DNA of 64,000 nucleotides from Ovis canadensis (GCF_042477335.2 NC_091263.1:17519501-17583500), one strand, 5' to 3'. Positions 11,555-23,808 are shown, counted from the stretch's first letter. Notes: generated from the letters alone by a model not told the origin. Numbers and translations: made by a program.

Positions 11555-11640
11555 GACATTCTAGTTCCATGGACCAATAAATGCCCTTTGTGTTAAGATA
11601 GTGGAGTTGTGTTTTTGTTACTTGCAGCTCAAAACATTTT
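11555..11640 (+). mobile_element. Possible MLT1-like LTR end
   Basis: The 'ggaccaataaatgccctttg' block followed by 'tggagttgtgtttttgttac' resembles the polyadenylation end of a MaLR LTR. It is short and diverged. Confidence 0.3.
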
Positions 11641-12544
11641 TACTGAAACTGATAATTCATATTCCTCTCTGGTTTCAGCCCTGAACTGGCTCCACCTTTC
11701 CCTCCTAATCTCCTTTGTTGTTTCACTGGGTTCCAACTCCAGATTTCCGTCACCTGATACCCACAGTGCAGCCTGCCAAAGGTCTTCTCAAAACGTGACC
11801 TATGCTTGACCATGGAAAGGGCTACTCATCCACTCCCTAAGACCTCTTTAAACTCGGCAAATTAAAACATAAGATAATTGTGTCCTGTAATAGTGTCTTT
11901 TAATCATATAATTCAAAATGGTTGCCTTATCCTGATTTTGTATACAAACTGTAAGGCCAGAGAATGGTGAAGATAAGTCTTCTATAATTGGTGTTCAGGG
12001 TCATTATTTCTCCCACTGCAAACCAAAGTTCATTTATTAATTTATGAATGGCAGATGATTAGATTTGGAACCTGGGAAGCATGATCTTTAACAAATTATA
12101 TTTAGTATAGTTCACCTTGCTTTGACCTCCGAGAGAGCAGTTGTCTCCATCCATACAATCCAGCGCATGTCCATGCCTTTGGTACAAGGGCTGTTTTGCC
12201 ATGCTCTCCACATAACATGAGCGAGGGGCTCCCCTGGCCACAGGAGTGAGTCACCATGATTATGAGCGTGGTTTGCATCACGGGAGGGGTTTTAAGAACT
12301 GGTGTGCGTTATTCTAGGAGTTTAGGGAACATTTCATTTGGCAATACGGAAAAATAGAACCAATGAATTCCATTGCTTGGACATGGTTAAGTGCAGAGTT
12401 GCTTAAAGACAGTGGAAAACAGAGTCTTGGATGTTTGAGGTTTGACACAGAAAATTATACTTAGTTTCATGACAAAGGACTCTAGCCAAGCTTCAGAATG
12501 AGCAACACTGTAAACTCAGAGGCAAAAATGTGCCCCATGTTGAA
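11641..12544. other. No gene seen
   Basis: Unique sequence without a supported gene or identifiable repeat. It ends with one copy of the target duplication of the next SINE (12536-12544). Confidence 0.45.
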
Positions 12545-12748
12545 AGTTAGTTGCTCAGTAGTGTGTGACACTTTGTGACCCCATGAACTATAGCCCACCA
12601 GGCTCCTCTGTCTGTGGAATTCTCCGTTCAAGAATATTTGAGTGGGTTGCCATTTCCTCCTCTAGGGGATCTCCCCAACCCAGGGATTGAACCCAGGTCT
12701 CCTGCTTTGCAGGCAGATTCTTAACCATCTGAGCCACCAGGGAAGCCC
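12545..12748 (-). mobile_element. Bov-tA SINE with target-site duplication
   Basis: A nearly complete Bov-tA on the minus strand: 'ggggcttccctggtggctca' head, B box ggttcaatccc, BovB-like right half. It is flanked by catgttgaa at 12536-12544 and again at 12749-12757. This direct repeat is the mark of LINE-mediated insertion. Confidence 0.93.
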
Positions 12749-14109
12749 CATGTTGAAGGTATGGGTTTTCCTTTTCTCTCCTCAACAGTGAATTTATTGG
12801 TCTCCTATATTCAGTGCATAGCTGATGGCACAGCAAGGCAGCTTTGGTTGAAATCTGACAATGGGCACATAGATTTTGCTCCTCCTTTGACCAGCTTTTG
12901 AAATCTAGCCTGGTGTCTTCACAGGTGGCCCAAGCGTATTTGTAATTTGCTCAGTGACCTTGAACTCTTAATTTAGAAGAAACAAGTACATCTAATGACT
13001 TACCCAGTCCTGTTGGCCATATTTTCTAATTCTGATTTATGATCCAAAGCTTTTCCTTCATTTCTGTGGCCACTTGACTTACTTAGAATCTTGTTTCTGA
13101 AACTGCTGTGGTGTGTTAGTTGGTTTCTCTGCATTTCGGTCTTCCCTTCTCCACAGAGTGGTCATAGAATCTCCTGACTCTTTGAGTTCCAGCGGAAAAC
13201 ACCACCATGCCCCCCGACCGCAGCAGGCGTGGCCTAATGTCTGGACGCATTACCTGGCACGGGTGTGCCTTCATGATCTGGATGCAGCCGACCTTGGGGT
13301 CCACCCCCTGTCCCTCCTGCGCCTGTGCGGGTGCCTGCATTGTGCCCTGCCACTCTCACCATCCATGCTCGCTGTCCTCTTGGAAAGCACACCCCTCCAT
13401 GTTATTCTTCCTTGTTAAGGCCTCTCAGCCTTCCTGTGTTGGCCCAGCCGTCACTTCCTCGCTGACCCCCATGTTCCCCCCATATCTTGGGCTGGTGGTC
13501 AGCCCCTCAAGTTCCTGGAGGGCTAGACCTGTGTCTTGCATTTTTGTATCTCTGGTATCTTTATTTAGTGCCTGGACAGGCCTCAGAAGGTTTTGCAGGA
13601 TGAATGAATGAAGCCATAAGGTAGATATTATGCTTTGGTCTCCCTCTCAGAGAAGAAGTGAATGAGGCAGGCTCACTGTACTCTCCTGGGGGTTTTGGAC
13701 TGTGATTGAACAAAAGTGCTGCCCTTGAAAGAAGACTGCTGTTGGCTCTGTAGTGGGTTGCTAATCAAAGTCTAGACTTCTGACTACACAAAAGGCAACA
13801 CCCTGTGCAGTCCTGCCAGTTGGGCACAGTGAGGGTAGGCAGGCCCCTGCAGCTGGCCCAGTCCACACCGACAGGCCACCCAACTTGACACCACATTACA
13901 CGCACCCTGGACTTTGGGAAGGGCAGGTGGGAGTGGCAGATAGGGGCAGAAGCATCATTTATCGATGGGTCTTAATATCCCTGCACCAGAGTCCTCTCTG
14001 TGGGATGAAGAGTTTCAAGGGCTCTTTCAAGAATGGGTCCATTAAGATTTTAAATTTTCAATTAAAATGGAGCCTGATTATTCCTCATGTACATTTATCA
14101 ATGTGAAAA
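12749..14109. other. No gene seen; GC-richer patch near 13.2-13.6 kb
   Basis: The overlapping frames at 13,113-13,611 are open in two plus frames and on the minus strand, which points to composition rather than selection. I recognise no domain and see no exon boundary signals of note. Confidence 0.45.
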
Positions 14110-14335
14110 GTAAGAGCTCGACATATTTTTTTCATTTCACCCCCACAACAACCCAAAGATACAGGAACTATTTTTATGCCCATGTTACAGGTAGGGAAAT
14201 CAAGGCCCAGAGAAATGTAATAACTGACGTAACTCTCTAAAGGCACACACTTACTGGTGGTGGAGTTAAGATTTGAAATTATATTGTCAGGCGTCAGGGC
14301 CTTGTACTCTTAATTAATCACCTCTCTGAAGCTTT
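14110..14335 (-). mobile_element. MIR SINE
   Basis: The plus strand shows 'cccccacaacaacccaaaga', 'atgcccatgttacaggtagg', 'gaaatcaaggcccagagaaa' and 'ggtggtggagttaagatttg'. This is the reverse complement of the MIR core and 3' region. Confidence 0.7.
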
Positions 14336-14844
14336 GCCACCAGGGAAAGCCATGTGCACATTTTCAGTTCTTTTTATTGATACTGTGTCAACAAAAGCAT
14401 ATGCAGTTTTAACTATCTAAACAAGCTACTGAGATATGAAGCATCAAATATTTAAAACTAAGAATATGGAATAAAAGTAAATATGTAGGGAAAATATAAT
14501 TCTTGGAGCTGTACAAAGGCAGGGGTTATGATTCACAATGGTGACAAAACTGAGGTGGGAGAGAAACCAGGCTGAGTTGTCCAAGGTCACAGAGTGGCCA
14601 ACGTGGAATTGGAGAAGAGCCGTCTCACACTGAAATCCTCCCAGAGCTTCAGCTGCTGGTGGAGCTGAAGTTTGCTGGACGCTGGCAAGTCTCTTATTTA
14701 AACTTGTAATGAAAACTAGAGGATCAGTGGGCTTAATGCAGAAATCCTACTTATTACTCAGTATAGGATTAGAGGACAAGGCTGAGTCAATGATTTCTGC
14801 CACTGAGAGCCAGTTGCTCTGATATCCAGATGAGCTGCAGAGCA
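14336..14844. other. No gene seen
   Basis: AT-rich unique sequence. A stretch at about 14,560-14,610 ('gtccaaggtcacagagtggc') may be a further MIR remnant. Confidence 0.4.
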
Positions 14845-15575
14845 CCATGAGATAACTTCGCACACCCGTTATGATGGCTACTCTCCAAAAGACAGAAGAC
14901 ATTAATACCAACTGTTTGCGAGGACGTGGAGAAACTAGAACGCTGTGTGCTGTCCGTGAGGATGCGGCATGGTGCAGCCACCGTGGAAAGCAATCTGGTG
15001 GGTCTTCAAAAAATAAGGATTACCATATGATCCGGCAATTCTGCTCCTGGGTGTAGGCCCAGAAGAGCTGAAATCGGGGACTCACGTATTTGTATATGTG
15101 TGTTCTGAGCAGCGTTAGCCAAGTATCCATCTGCAGATGAATGGAGACACAAAGTGTGGTCTGCACATGCAGCCGAATAGTGTTTATTCTTAAAGTGGTG
15201 GGAAATTCGGCACCTGCTACAACACGGATGAAACTTTAGGAAGTTTCAACATGGGTGAAACTTGCACTGCGCTAAGAGAAATACACCATCCGCAGAAGGA
15301 CACATATTGTGCGGTTCTGCTTACCCGAGGGACCCAGAGTGGCCCGATTCGTACAGAGCAGAGTGGCGATTGTCGGGGCTGGGGAGAGGAGAGCGGGGTC
15401 AGTGTTTAGTGGGAACAGAGTTTCAGTTTTGCAAATAAGAGTTCTGGAGATGGATGGGATAAATGTCGGACAGCCATGTGAACGTGCTCAGTGTCAACTG
15501 ACCTGCGCACGTAACTGTGATTCAGGCAGGCAGTTTTGTGGGATGTGCATTGCGCCACAATGGAAAAGGAGCTTT
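14845..15575 (+). mobile_element. Old L1 LINE, ORF2 end and 3' UTR
   Basis: The sequence resembles the decayed C-terminal coding part of L1 ORF2: 'ttatgatggctactctccaa', then 'aatctggtgggtcttcaaaa' and 'taccatatgatccggcaatt'. The 3' UTR follows, with a 'gattgtcggggctggggaga' block. The divergence and many indels indicate an ancient family (L1M type). Confidence 0.75.
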
Positions 15576-16514
15576 TGAAACCAGCTAGCTCAGTTCCTCA
15601 GTGAGGGTCCAGTCGGGAAAGCTGACACCACCCCCGCCTTTCAGATACAAGGGGCTGTGGTAGAAGGTGTCAGCTATGCGGTGGTGACCAGGCTTGCTGA
15701 GGCCAGCGGAGGTTGGCAAGGGCAGGAGGCAGGTGCAGTCTGGGCTGCAGGCCCTGGGGGAGGATGTGTTACCTACTCCAGAACTGGGCTACATGGAGGC
15801 AGTCAAAGCCCCTGGGAGGAGGTGTGCCCCAGTGGATGGCCGGGGCTGGGGAGGAGGAGAGGCAGAGAGCCCAAAGCCCACCTCCTGCACTGCTTGCTCT
15901 CCACAGCCTACCACAGCTTACGCTAAGATGGTGTGTGGGGAGTCCAGACACGTCACCTCCTGTGACGTGGGTAGAGCAGGGGGTATGGCAGACATGGTGA
16001 GGAACGCGTGTGAGAGGGAGCCGGCAAAGCTCGAGCACGCACCCCACGTGAAGCATCTTTCCCCATCACTGAAAAAACCCTTCCCATTTCTGTAAAATAA
16101 ATGTTTAAAATCTCCCTACACTGATTTTCCAACATGACGATGCTCAGAGATGCTGGTTAATCTCAATTACATTAATTCACCTTCTACAGGTTGGACACAT
16201 TCAAGTAGAGTCCATAGAGAGATATATTTGATCAGAGGGTTGACTTTGGGTGTCATTCAAGGCTTCAGAGACTGTCTCTTGGCAATCAACTTAAAATCAT
16301 CCTGAGCTGAATGGCAGTCTGTTTCATTTCATTTTGATTTCTGTTTGTAAATGTGAGGCTCACATGGACCACAATTCCTACTATTCCTTCAAACTATTCC
16401 TCAAAACTCATACTATTCCATAAGAACTTGATCCCTTTCCCTTTCACTCACCCAAGTCTAGGTCAGTGTGCGTTTTCTTTGCAGCCTCAGCCTCCAAGTT
16501 TACTTGGTATCTAA
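15576..16514. other. No gene seen; GC-rich patch 15.65-16.05 kb
   Basis: Frames of up to 133 codons are open in all three plus frames and on the minus strand between 15,657 and 16,095. That is expected of G+C-rich sequence and does not support a gene. The last 400 bases are AT-rich and hold nothing recognisable. Confidence 0.45.
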
Positions 16515-17567
16515 CTGTGGAAAATTCTGAAAGAGATGGGAATACCAGACCACCTGACCTGCCTCTTGAGAAATCTGTATGCAGGTCAGGAAGCAACAGT
16601 TAGAACTGAACATGGAACAACAGACTGGTTCCAAATAGGAAAAGGAGTACGTCAAGGCTGTATATTGTCACCCTGCTTATTTAACTTCTATGCAGAGTAC
16701 ATCATGAGAAACGCTGGACTGGAAGAAACACAAGCTGGAATCAAGATTGCCAGGAGAAATATCAATCACCTCAGATATGCAGATGACACCACCCTTATAG
16801 CAGAAAGTGAAGAGGAAGTAAAAAGCCTCTTGATGAAAGTGAAAGAGGAGAGTGAAAAAGTTGGCTTAAAGCTCAACATTCAGAAAATGAAGATCATGGC
16901 ATCCGGTCCCATCACTTCATGGGAAATAGATGGGGAAACAGTAGAAACAGCGTCAGACTTTATTTTTGGGGGCTCCAAAATCACTGCAGATGATGACTGC
17001 AGCCATGAAATTAAAAGACGCTTACTCCTTGGAAGAAAAGTTATGACCAACCTAGATAGTATATTCAAAAGCAGAGACATTACTTTGCCGACTAAGGTCC
17101 GTCTAGTCAAGGCTATGGTTTTTCCTGTGGTCATGTATGGATGTGAGAGTTGGACTGTGAAGAAGGCTGAGCACCGAAGGATTGATGCTTTTGAACTGTG
17201 GTGTTGGAGAAGACTCTTGAGAGTCCCTTGGACTGCAAGGAGATCCAACCAGTCCATTCTGAAGGAGATCAGCCCTGGGATTTCTTTGGAAGGAATGCTG
17301 CTAAAGCTGAAACTCCAGTACTTTGGCCACCTGATGCGAAGAGTTGACTCATTGGAAAAGACTCTGATGCTGGGAGGGATTGGGGGCAGGAGGAGAAGGG
17401 GACGGCAGAGGATGAGATGGCTGGATGGCATCATGGATTCGATGGACGTGAGTCTGAGTGAACTCCGGGAGATGGGGATGGACTGGGACGCCTGGCGTGC
17501 TGCGATTCACGGGGTCGCAAAGAGTTGGACACGACTGAGCGACTGAACTGAACTGAACTGAACTGAA
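16515..17567 (+). mobile_element. BovB (RTE) LINE, 5'-truncated 1.05 kb copy
   Basis: A contiguous BovB 3' portion that starts inside the reverse-transcriptase coding region (ctgtggaaaattctgaaaga) and ends in the family's tail of repeated ACTGA units (gaactgaactgaactgaact). No target duplication is obvious. It is the best-preserved BovB copy in the window and is close to the consensus I know, so the insertion is fairly young. Confidence 0.95.
16536..17546 (+). pseudogene. BovB ORF C-terminal part (reverse transcriptase remnant)
   Basis: A 336-codon open frame within the truncated BovB. It carries the RTE-type reverse-transcriptase palm: 'GKGVRQGCILSPCLFNFY' at residues 36-53 and the catalytic YADD at 81-84. 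The conserved thumb/C-terminal region follows ('FGHLMRRVDSLEKT', '[17 protein letters not shown]') and the frame ends in 'SWTRLSD'. The N-terminal endonuclease domain and the first RT motifs (fingers and motif A aspartate) are absent because of 5' truncation, so it cannot make an active enzyme. The ATG used is internal to the original ORF. Known BovB proteins are about 1,000 residues, so roughly a third remains. Confidence 0.9.
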
Positions 17568-17691
17568 TGCGTGTAGTACCTGTGATTTGTCTGTAACTGT
17601 AGTAACTGTGTTGATTTGTCTATTTTTTTCTGCATAAGTCTCAAAATTATTTGAGAGCAAAGACAGTATATTATATATGTATCTGGAAGTA

Positions 17692-17857
17692 AAAGTCAGT
17701 CGTGTCTGACTCTTTTCGACCCCATGTACTATACAGTCCATGGAATTCTCCAGGCCAGAATACTTGAGTGGGTAGCCTTTCCCTTCTCCAGGGGATCTTC
17801 CCAACCCTTCGGTCCCTGGGTTGGGAAGATTCCCTGGAGGAGGAAATGGCAACCTAC
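17692..17857. mobile_element. Rearranged Bov-tA SINE pair forming an inverted repeat
   Basis: From 17692 to about 17808 the sequence is minus-oriented Bov-tA. At about 17811 it switches to plus-oriented Bov-tA (gtccctgggttgggaagatt) and runs to 17857. The two arms (about 17766-17808 and 17815-17856) are largely complementary, with a loop of only a few bases. Either two SINEs recombined or an inversion occurred at this point. Confidence 0.8.
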
Positions 17858-17924
17858 TCTGTGTGTGTACCCTATTGAATCTCTACCACTAACTGATGAT
17901 ACCAAGGCAAGGCCAATTCCACAT

Positions 17925-18030
17925 TGTTGAATCCGATCTGACTGTTTGCAACCCCATGGACTATAGCCCACCAGGCTCCTCCGTCCATGGACTTCCCAGG
18001 CAAGAATATTGCAGTGGATTGCCATTTTCT
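17925..18030 (-). mobile_element. Bov-tA/Bov-A SINE fragment
   Basis: The minus-oriented BovB-derived half of a Bov-tA or Bov-A SINE: 'gcaaccccatggactatagc', 'ccaccaggctcctccgtcca', 'gcaagaatattgcagtggat'. The tRNA part is absent. Confidence 0.8.
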
Positions 18031-19716
18031 TAATGAAAAGCTCTTTGATAAGTAGGAGAAATACAACCAGGCACCTACCTGTCAGGAGCCAGAAACAGAG
18101 GAGGCAAGCTTCAGGTGAGCTGGTCAGTGCTGGTGATGAGGAAGAGCAGAGCTGCTCATGCAAATTATGAAGACCAACTAAGAGCTGGTTTTAACAAAGT
18201 GCTTTGTGAATTTTTATTTTGAAAAATTCCAGTAGACAGTCAGAACTCTGGAACTGGCTCCAGCAGAGATGTCGGGGCTTAGAGATAAAAGTTTAAATTG
18301 ATAGGTGGGCTTTGTATAGGAATCCTGAAGCAGCAGCTTGTTTTTCCCACTGACAGCTGCCACAGGGTCTCCACTTGTCCTATAGTCCCTTCTCACATCA
18401 TTGGCAGCTGGTGTCTCTGCAGCCTCCCCTTGGAGCTGGGGGTGCTTTGTGTTTGCCTGACCAGCGGAACACCACAGGAGTGACACTGTGACCCACTCAT
18501 AAAGATGCTCTGTGTCCCCCTCCTTCCAGGAGGCTCCTTGCTCTTGGAAGCCGGCCTCTGTGCTGTGAGGAAGCCCAAGCAGCTCCCAGTGAGGTCCCAG
18601 TCATGGCCACCGCCCCCGAGCGCCCAGCCAAGCCACGTGACTCATGGTCCGTGGAGCGTCACTGCCGCCTGGCTCTGTGTGCACTGCAGGTGTGAGAGTG
18701 ACGCAAGCGACTCTTCCCTGTGGGGCACCGAGCTCACTGATCGTGGACATGCACAGGTGTGCGGGAGGACCGTGACGCGAGTCAGGCAGGCCTGGGTGCA
18801 AGCTCTTATTCTGCCCCACCTGGGTGCTGCTTTAGTCCTGCTACCCATTCTGTCAGAACCCGAGTTCCCCTGGGCACAACATGAGGCTTATAATGGCTCT
18901 GCAGAGAGATGGCAGGGTCATTAAAAGAGATGCCGCCTATTGATGCCTGATGCTCTGCTGGGTCTTTCTGGTGATTGACAGGGATGCCGTTCCCCAAGAT
19001 AAGGACGTTTTGTGAGCTCTCTGAAGAAAGGTCACATGGAGAACAGGTCTCTTGATGATGGGGAGGGAAAGAAGAGTGAGAAGGACAGTTGTGATGGGAC
19101 AGTCAGAGGACACGGAGGGAACAAAGACCGAGGAGCTTCCTGGGATGTTCGGTGTGAAACATGGGGCAGCTCAGATCAGAAGCCAGAAAGGCACTGGTTT
19201 AGGCAGGGGCTGCACGGGGCCAGTGACCAGCGACATGTAACACAACCGTGCCCACAGAGCAGAGGGCCGGCAGCCTGCGTCCTGAAAGAGAAGCCAGAAG
19301 CAGCAGTTTGTGCTCATTTAAGGCCTTCATTTCTAAGCTATAGGATATTCTTAAGAGACGTGTGCACTGTTGTAAAGGTGTACATCACCCAGTGAGATTT
19401 CAATTTTCTCACTGTGAGTGGTCCTTCTCTTTTCTCTGGAGATACATTAAGCTGAGTATTGCTGGTCATCACCCACACAATACTGGGTTTCCCTGTGAAC
19501 TCGCTTATTCTGTTTATTGCTGTCTCTGTGGATTGTTTCCCATGTTTCATATCTGCATTTAAATTCCTGATTCCCCAAATGTCTTACCTGATTATTACTG
19601 TAGCTGCACATGTTACTTATACTCTGGTTCTGAAACGAAGAGCAACAGTGCAGCTAAAGGACATGATGACTCAGAGACCAACCGCCATGCCTAGAAATGA
19701 GGGAAGAGGCTTGCTA
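18031..19716. other. No gene seen; unique sequence
   Basis: Several frames of 60-139 codons overlap on both strands around 18,500-18,930, a G+C-richer patch. None has a recognisable domain, and the same DNA is open in several frames. No repeat is clear. Confidence 0.45.
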
Positions 19717-19812
19717 TTTTAAAAAACTTTTAATTTTATACTGGAGTAGAGTTGATTTACACTGCTGTGTTAGTTTCAGGTGTACTGCAAAGTGATTTAG
19801 TTATATGAGACT
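19717..19812 (-). mobile_element. L1 LINE 3' terminal fragment
   Basis: The T-rich start followed by 'atactggagtagagttgatt' and 'gtgttagtttcaggtgtact' is the reverse complement of the artiodactyl L1 3' end. Confidence 0.75.
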
Positions 19813-20859
19813 GGCTACTTAATAGGTGAAAATGAACGTGTATCATTAGAAGCTACAGAGGGATTCCCCATCCCTGGGTTAGTGGATCCAGTCAGTGTGC
19901 AGTTAATTGGTCAGAAAATATCTACTGCTGTTATCTCAGAGTCTTTTGGCTGAAAGGGCTTTCCAGTTCCTCAATTCACGAAAAATGGAGATGGAGACTC
20001 AGACAAGGTCCCTGTGCCAAGTTGCAGTGACTTACCCACTTGCAGTGGTTCAGTGACATTGACACAAACGTGACCACTGGAAGTCCACGGTGAAAGCACA
20101 GTTTCCAACAGTCTCTTTTCTTACTTTTCTGAAGACTAAATTTTCCAAGATGAGATGCAAAGTCATTTTTAAGCCTTCACGTACAAGGTTTTTAATATTC
20201 ATTCTCAAACATTTATTTAGTCCTCACCATGTGCAGGGCACTGCATTAGGTGCGTCTTCTAAAATAAGCCATGTGAGGGAATGAAAGATAATTTCTGATT
20301 TAAAAAGCCAAATTATGAAAATGTAATATTTATTAGGCACTTGTAAGATAAAAGGCACTTGCTAGAGCATCACCTCTGCCAGCTTTACACCTCCGTGAAA
20401 TTTCTGGTTTGCTCAAGTTGATATGGGTCTGATGCTAATGCGGACGAGGGCAGGAGTGTAATTCCTGAGAGCCTGGCATGACGAATGTTAATTCTGACCA
20501 ATCATGTCTAACACTCGGTAAATGAGTTCTACAGTTGAGGGGAGTGGGGCTGGCAGAGCTGATGGTGGTCTGGGGACCCCCAGGACCAGTGAGGGACGTC
20601 AGAGGCGGGAAGAGGAGCTGTGCAGGGTGGGCTCCCAGAGCTTTCCCACCTGGGCACCTGGCAGTGAGGGGGCCGGGAGACAGGACCTGGAACTGAGAGT
20701 GAGTCTGAGTTCATCTGGGGGAATTAACACTTCTTTTCTTCTGAGGGTTCTTTCCAGGCATAGGGAGTTTATAATGCACTCCTGCAGCCTCTACTCTCCT
20801 CCTCTCTCTGCTCCAGGAGAGGTGTCTGATTGGGTGGATGTGTCCTGTCTGGTCCAGAT
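19813..20859. other. No gene seen
   Basis: Unique sequence. A short stretch at about 20,200-20,250 (tttagtcctcaccatgtgca, then a 'gggcactgcattagg' word) may be an L2 or MIR remnant. The frame at 20,522-20,962 runs into the BovB fragment and is not a gene. Confidence 0.4.
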
Positions 20860-21238
20860 TTCAGTTCAGTTCAGTCACTCAGCCATGTCTGACTCTTTGA
20901 GACCCCATGGACTGCAGCACGCCAGGCCTCCCTGCCCATCACCAGTTCCTGGAGCTTGCTGAAACTCATATCCATCGAGTCGGTGATGCCATCCAACCAT
21001 CTCATCCTCTGTCATCCCCTTCTCCTCCTGCCTTCAATCTTTCCCAGGATCAGGGTTTTTCCCAATGAGTCAGTTCTTCGCATCAGGTGGCCAAAGTATT
21101 GGAGCTTCAGCTTCTGCATCAGTCTTTCCAATGAATATTCAGGACTGATCTCCTTTAGGATGGACTGGTTGAATCTCCTTGCAGTCCAAGAGACTCTCAA
21201 GAGTCTTCTCCAGCACCACAGTTCAAAAGCATCAATAC
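20860..21238 (-). mobile_element. BovB LINE 3' end
   Basis: The plus strand starts with the reverse-complement tail (ttcagttcagttcagtcact) and extends about 380 bases into the coding region. On the minus strand the block '[19 protein letters not shown]' is readable, but the frame is broken upstream and downstream. Confidence 0.93.
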
Positions 21239-21429
21239 GATCACCTGTCTACAAACACCAGCTCCCTCCTCCCACCCAGATTCATCAGTAGTAAAGGGGT
21301 ATTCTGGTACTGGTCAAGTTTAGAACCAACTCAGCAAAGCTGTTATTCTGTACAAGCGACAGGAAGACACACAGACCCTCTTCTCAGCTGACTTGCCTCC
21401 GTATTGCTGGGCCTTTGCTATTAGTTACA

Positions 21430-21702
21430 CTTTTTTTTTTTTTTTTTTGTCTGCATAGGTCTTTGTTGCAGCATGCAGGCTTTCTCTAGCTGTGGTGTGT
21501 GGGTTCTCTAGATGCCGTGCGTGGGCCCTCTGAGTTGCGGTGCATGGCCTGAGTAGTTACCGCACCTGGGTTTCTCTAGTTTCATTGTGGAGGCTTAGTT
21601 GCTCTGAAGCATGTGGGGTCTTAGTTCCCCAGTCAGGGATCAAACCTGCATCCCCTGCATTTGAAGGTGGATTCTTAACCACTGGACCAACAGGGAAGTC
21701 CC
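21430..21702 (-). mobile_element. CHR-type SINE, near full length
   Basis: The minus strand begins 'agggacttccctgttggtcc', continues through 'ggttaagaatccaccttcaa' and the 'ctaagaccccacatgcttca' block, and has a long tail region. It ends in a poly-A, seen as a run of T at about 21431-21448. Confidence 0.9.
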
Positions 21703-22714
21703 TGGGCCTCTGCTCTTAATACTGCAATCTCCTGGAATGTTTTCAGGTCAAAGTCCCAAATCCCTGGGCTTTCTTATGTTCATAGACGAAACCTGTAAAT
21801 TTAGCCAAGAAAAATGCATGTGTTTGGGCAAGTGAAGGATGTAGAATCCTCCGAACATTGCCTAAAACAACAACTGGGGCTTGTGACTTAATTTCAATTC
21901 ACTATATTGTTAGGCAGGGTCTCTGTGGAGCTATGTGAACACAGGATTTTAGGCCACCAGTGAAGGGAGTGAATATTTTCTTCTTTCATTGTTGCTGTTG
22001 CCACTCTCTTCTGAGCTGGATTGATGTGGATAATGAAGAAACTCACCCTCCATTTGTGAAGGCATGGAGAGCCTGGGTGAGGGCAGGGGGCTTATGTGCC
22101 TGAATGAGGGTCAGGGTGAGTGCTGAATGGCCAAACTTCCGAAAGCCTGTTGTCTGGAGTCCCCTGGAGTTTCTCTATTTATTGGTTTCGGTTGCTAAGA
22201 AGTGACCATCCTCAGCACTGAGGCTGTTGCCCTTGGCTACACGTTTCTTTGTGGCCATAATCTTACATCACATGATACCAGACCAGTAGCTGGCAAGGCA
22301 GAGATAATGAAATGTCTTCCTGGTGTTGGCCTCTTGGTATGAGGCAGCTTGTGTTAACTCACTTTCTCAAGCAAAGGGAAGAGCTGACTTTAGTTTAACA
22401 ATATCCTCCTCCCTGTTAAGTAGGGATTTGCTATTTGTTTTCTGAGATGTGTCAGTTAAAATCATGTCCCCTGAATTATCTCTTTCTTGATCACTGCCCC
22501 TTTCATGAGGTTCCTGGGAGCCTGCCTGGAGGTGGTGCTGTTATGAATGTGGGTGGTTGTGCTGATCTTCTCAGCCTGGAGAAAGAAAGGCTGGAGCTGG
22601 TGCCTGTTTCAAACTATGTGTATTTTTGTCCCCTCACTGCCCCTCCCATCTCCCTGCCCATTGATTCCACAGATTAGATAGTCACATTCAAGGTAGCTAT
22701 TGAGTGGATTTATT
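21703..22714. other. No gene seen
   Basis: Unique sequence with no frame or repeat that I can support. Confidence 0.45.
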
Positions 22715-22878
22715 TTCCTTTTTTAAAAAAAAATCTTTTAATGAGTTTGTACAATATTGCTTCTGTTTCATGTCTTGGTTTTTCTGCCTGTGGGATCTTC
22801 GTTTCCTGACTAGATCAAACCCGCACTCCCTGCGTTGGAAAATGAAGTCTTAACCACTGGGCTGCCGGGGACGTCCCT
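22715..22878 (-). mobile_element. CHR-type SINE
   Basis: The minus strand reads 'agggacgtccccggcagccc' and 'agtggttaagacttcatttt', then a tail containing 'aatattgtacaaactcatta', the characteristic 3' part of this SINE family. It is diverged. Confidence 0.8.
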
Positions 22879-23808
22879 GAGTGCATTTCTAGTTTGAATT
22901 TCATTCGCCATCCTCTGGCTCCTTGACTCCTTGAGCCTTCCTTTGTATCTCATCATCCATTGCGAGAGGAATCTTGGTATTTATTTTCAACACAGACACC
23001 CTCAGAATTTAAGGAACTTCCTGAGGTGCACCAATAAAATGCTGAGGGAGGGGGTGTCTTTCTGTGTCTTATACCCTGAATCCATTTGCAACTTTTTGTC
23101 TCTTTTTCTCAAGGCAGTTCTAAACGCGCCCCATGTCTGCTGCTGTTTGAAAAGGCTGTAAAATTCAAGCTACGTGATTATGAATACTATGAAAAAGGTT
23201 TTGACAACTTTTGATGGGATTTAATTCAAGTTAAACTCCTCTCATTCAAAATAATAAGCATAATGTTACTTATTATGCAGATGAGGCAGCGAGGCAGATG
23301 TTTGTCATCTCAGCGCATTCACTGGGGATTAATAAGTACACAAGCTGCGGGGTTGGGGGGGAGCCTGGGTTCAACCTGGGAATTTGAAAAAGGGCTGAGG
23401 AAGGGTGATGACTCTGGAGCTGCTCTGTCCAGTAAAGGGAGTCGGGACGGGGGGTGGGCAGCAACCACAGGAGGCCATTTACATTTAGAGCAATCAAATG
23501 AACTCCAGTGAAAACAGAAAGTTTCCCGGTCACGAGGGCCATCCTGGAGCCACAGTGACCAGTGGCAGCTTATCGAAGAGCACAGACACAGCACATTTCT
23601 GTCATTGTTGGAAGTCCTGCTGAACAGCACTGCTGACCACAGGGTTGTTGGAACACCCGGGGATGCTTGCGGATTTCTCTCCTCAACGGGAACTTTACCT
23701 GAAAGCTGCTGGGCACATGTGATGATCTGTGAAGAGCCAAGTGGGAAGGAGTTACCATCAGTTTGTAGCTATTGGCGTGCCATCCCCATGGCCCATGGGC
23801 TACACTAG
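22879..23808. other. No gene seen; possible short MER3 end at 23,595-23,634
   Basis: The words 'tttctgtcattgttggaagt' and 'cctgctgaacagcactgc' resemble one terminus of the MER3 hAT element. The rest is unrecognised unique sequence. The frames at 23,263-23,630 overlap on both strands. Confidence 0.35.

Noticed and set aside
15657..16095. Candidate gene of 89-133 codons
   Set aside because: Open in all three plus frames and on the minus strand in G+C-rich sequence; nothing recognisable.
16880..17434. 184-codon minus-strand frame
   Set aside because: It is the antisense shadow of the BovB reverse-transcriptase frame.
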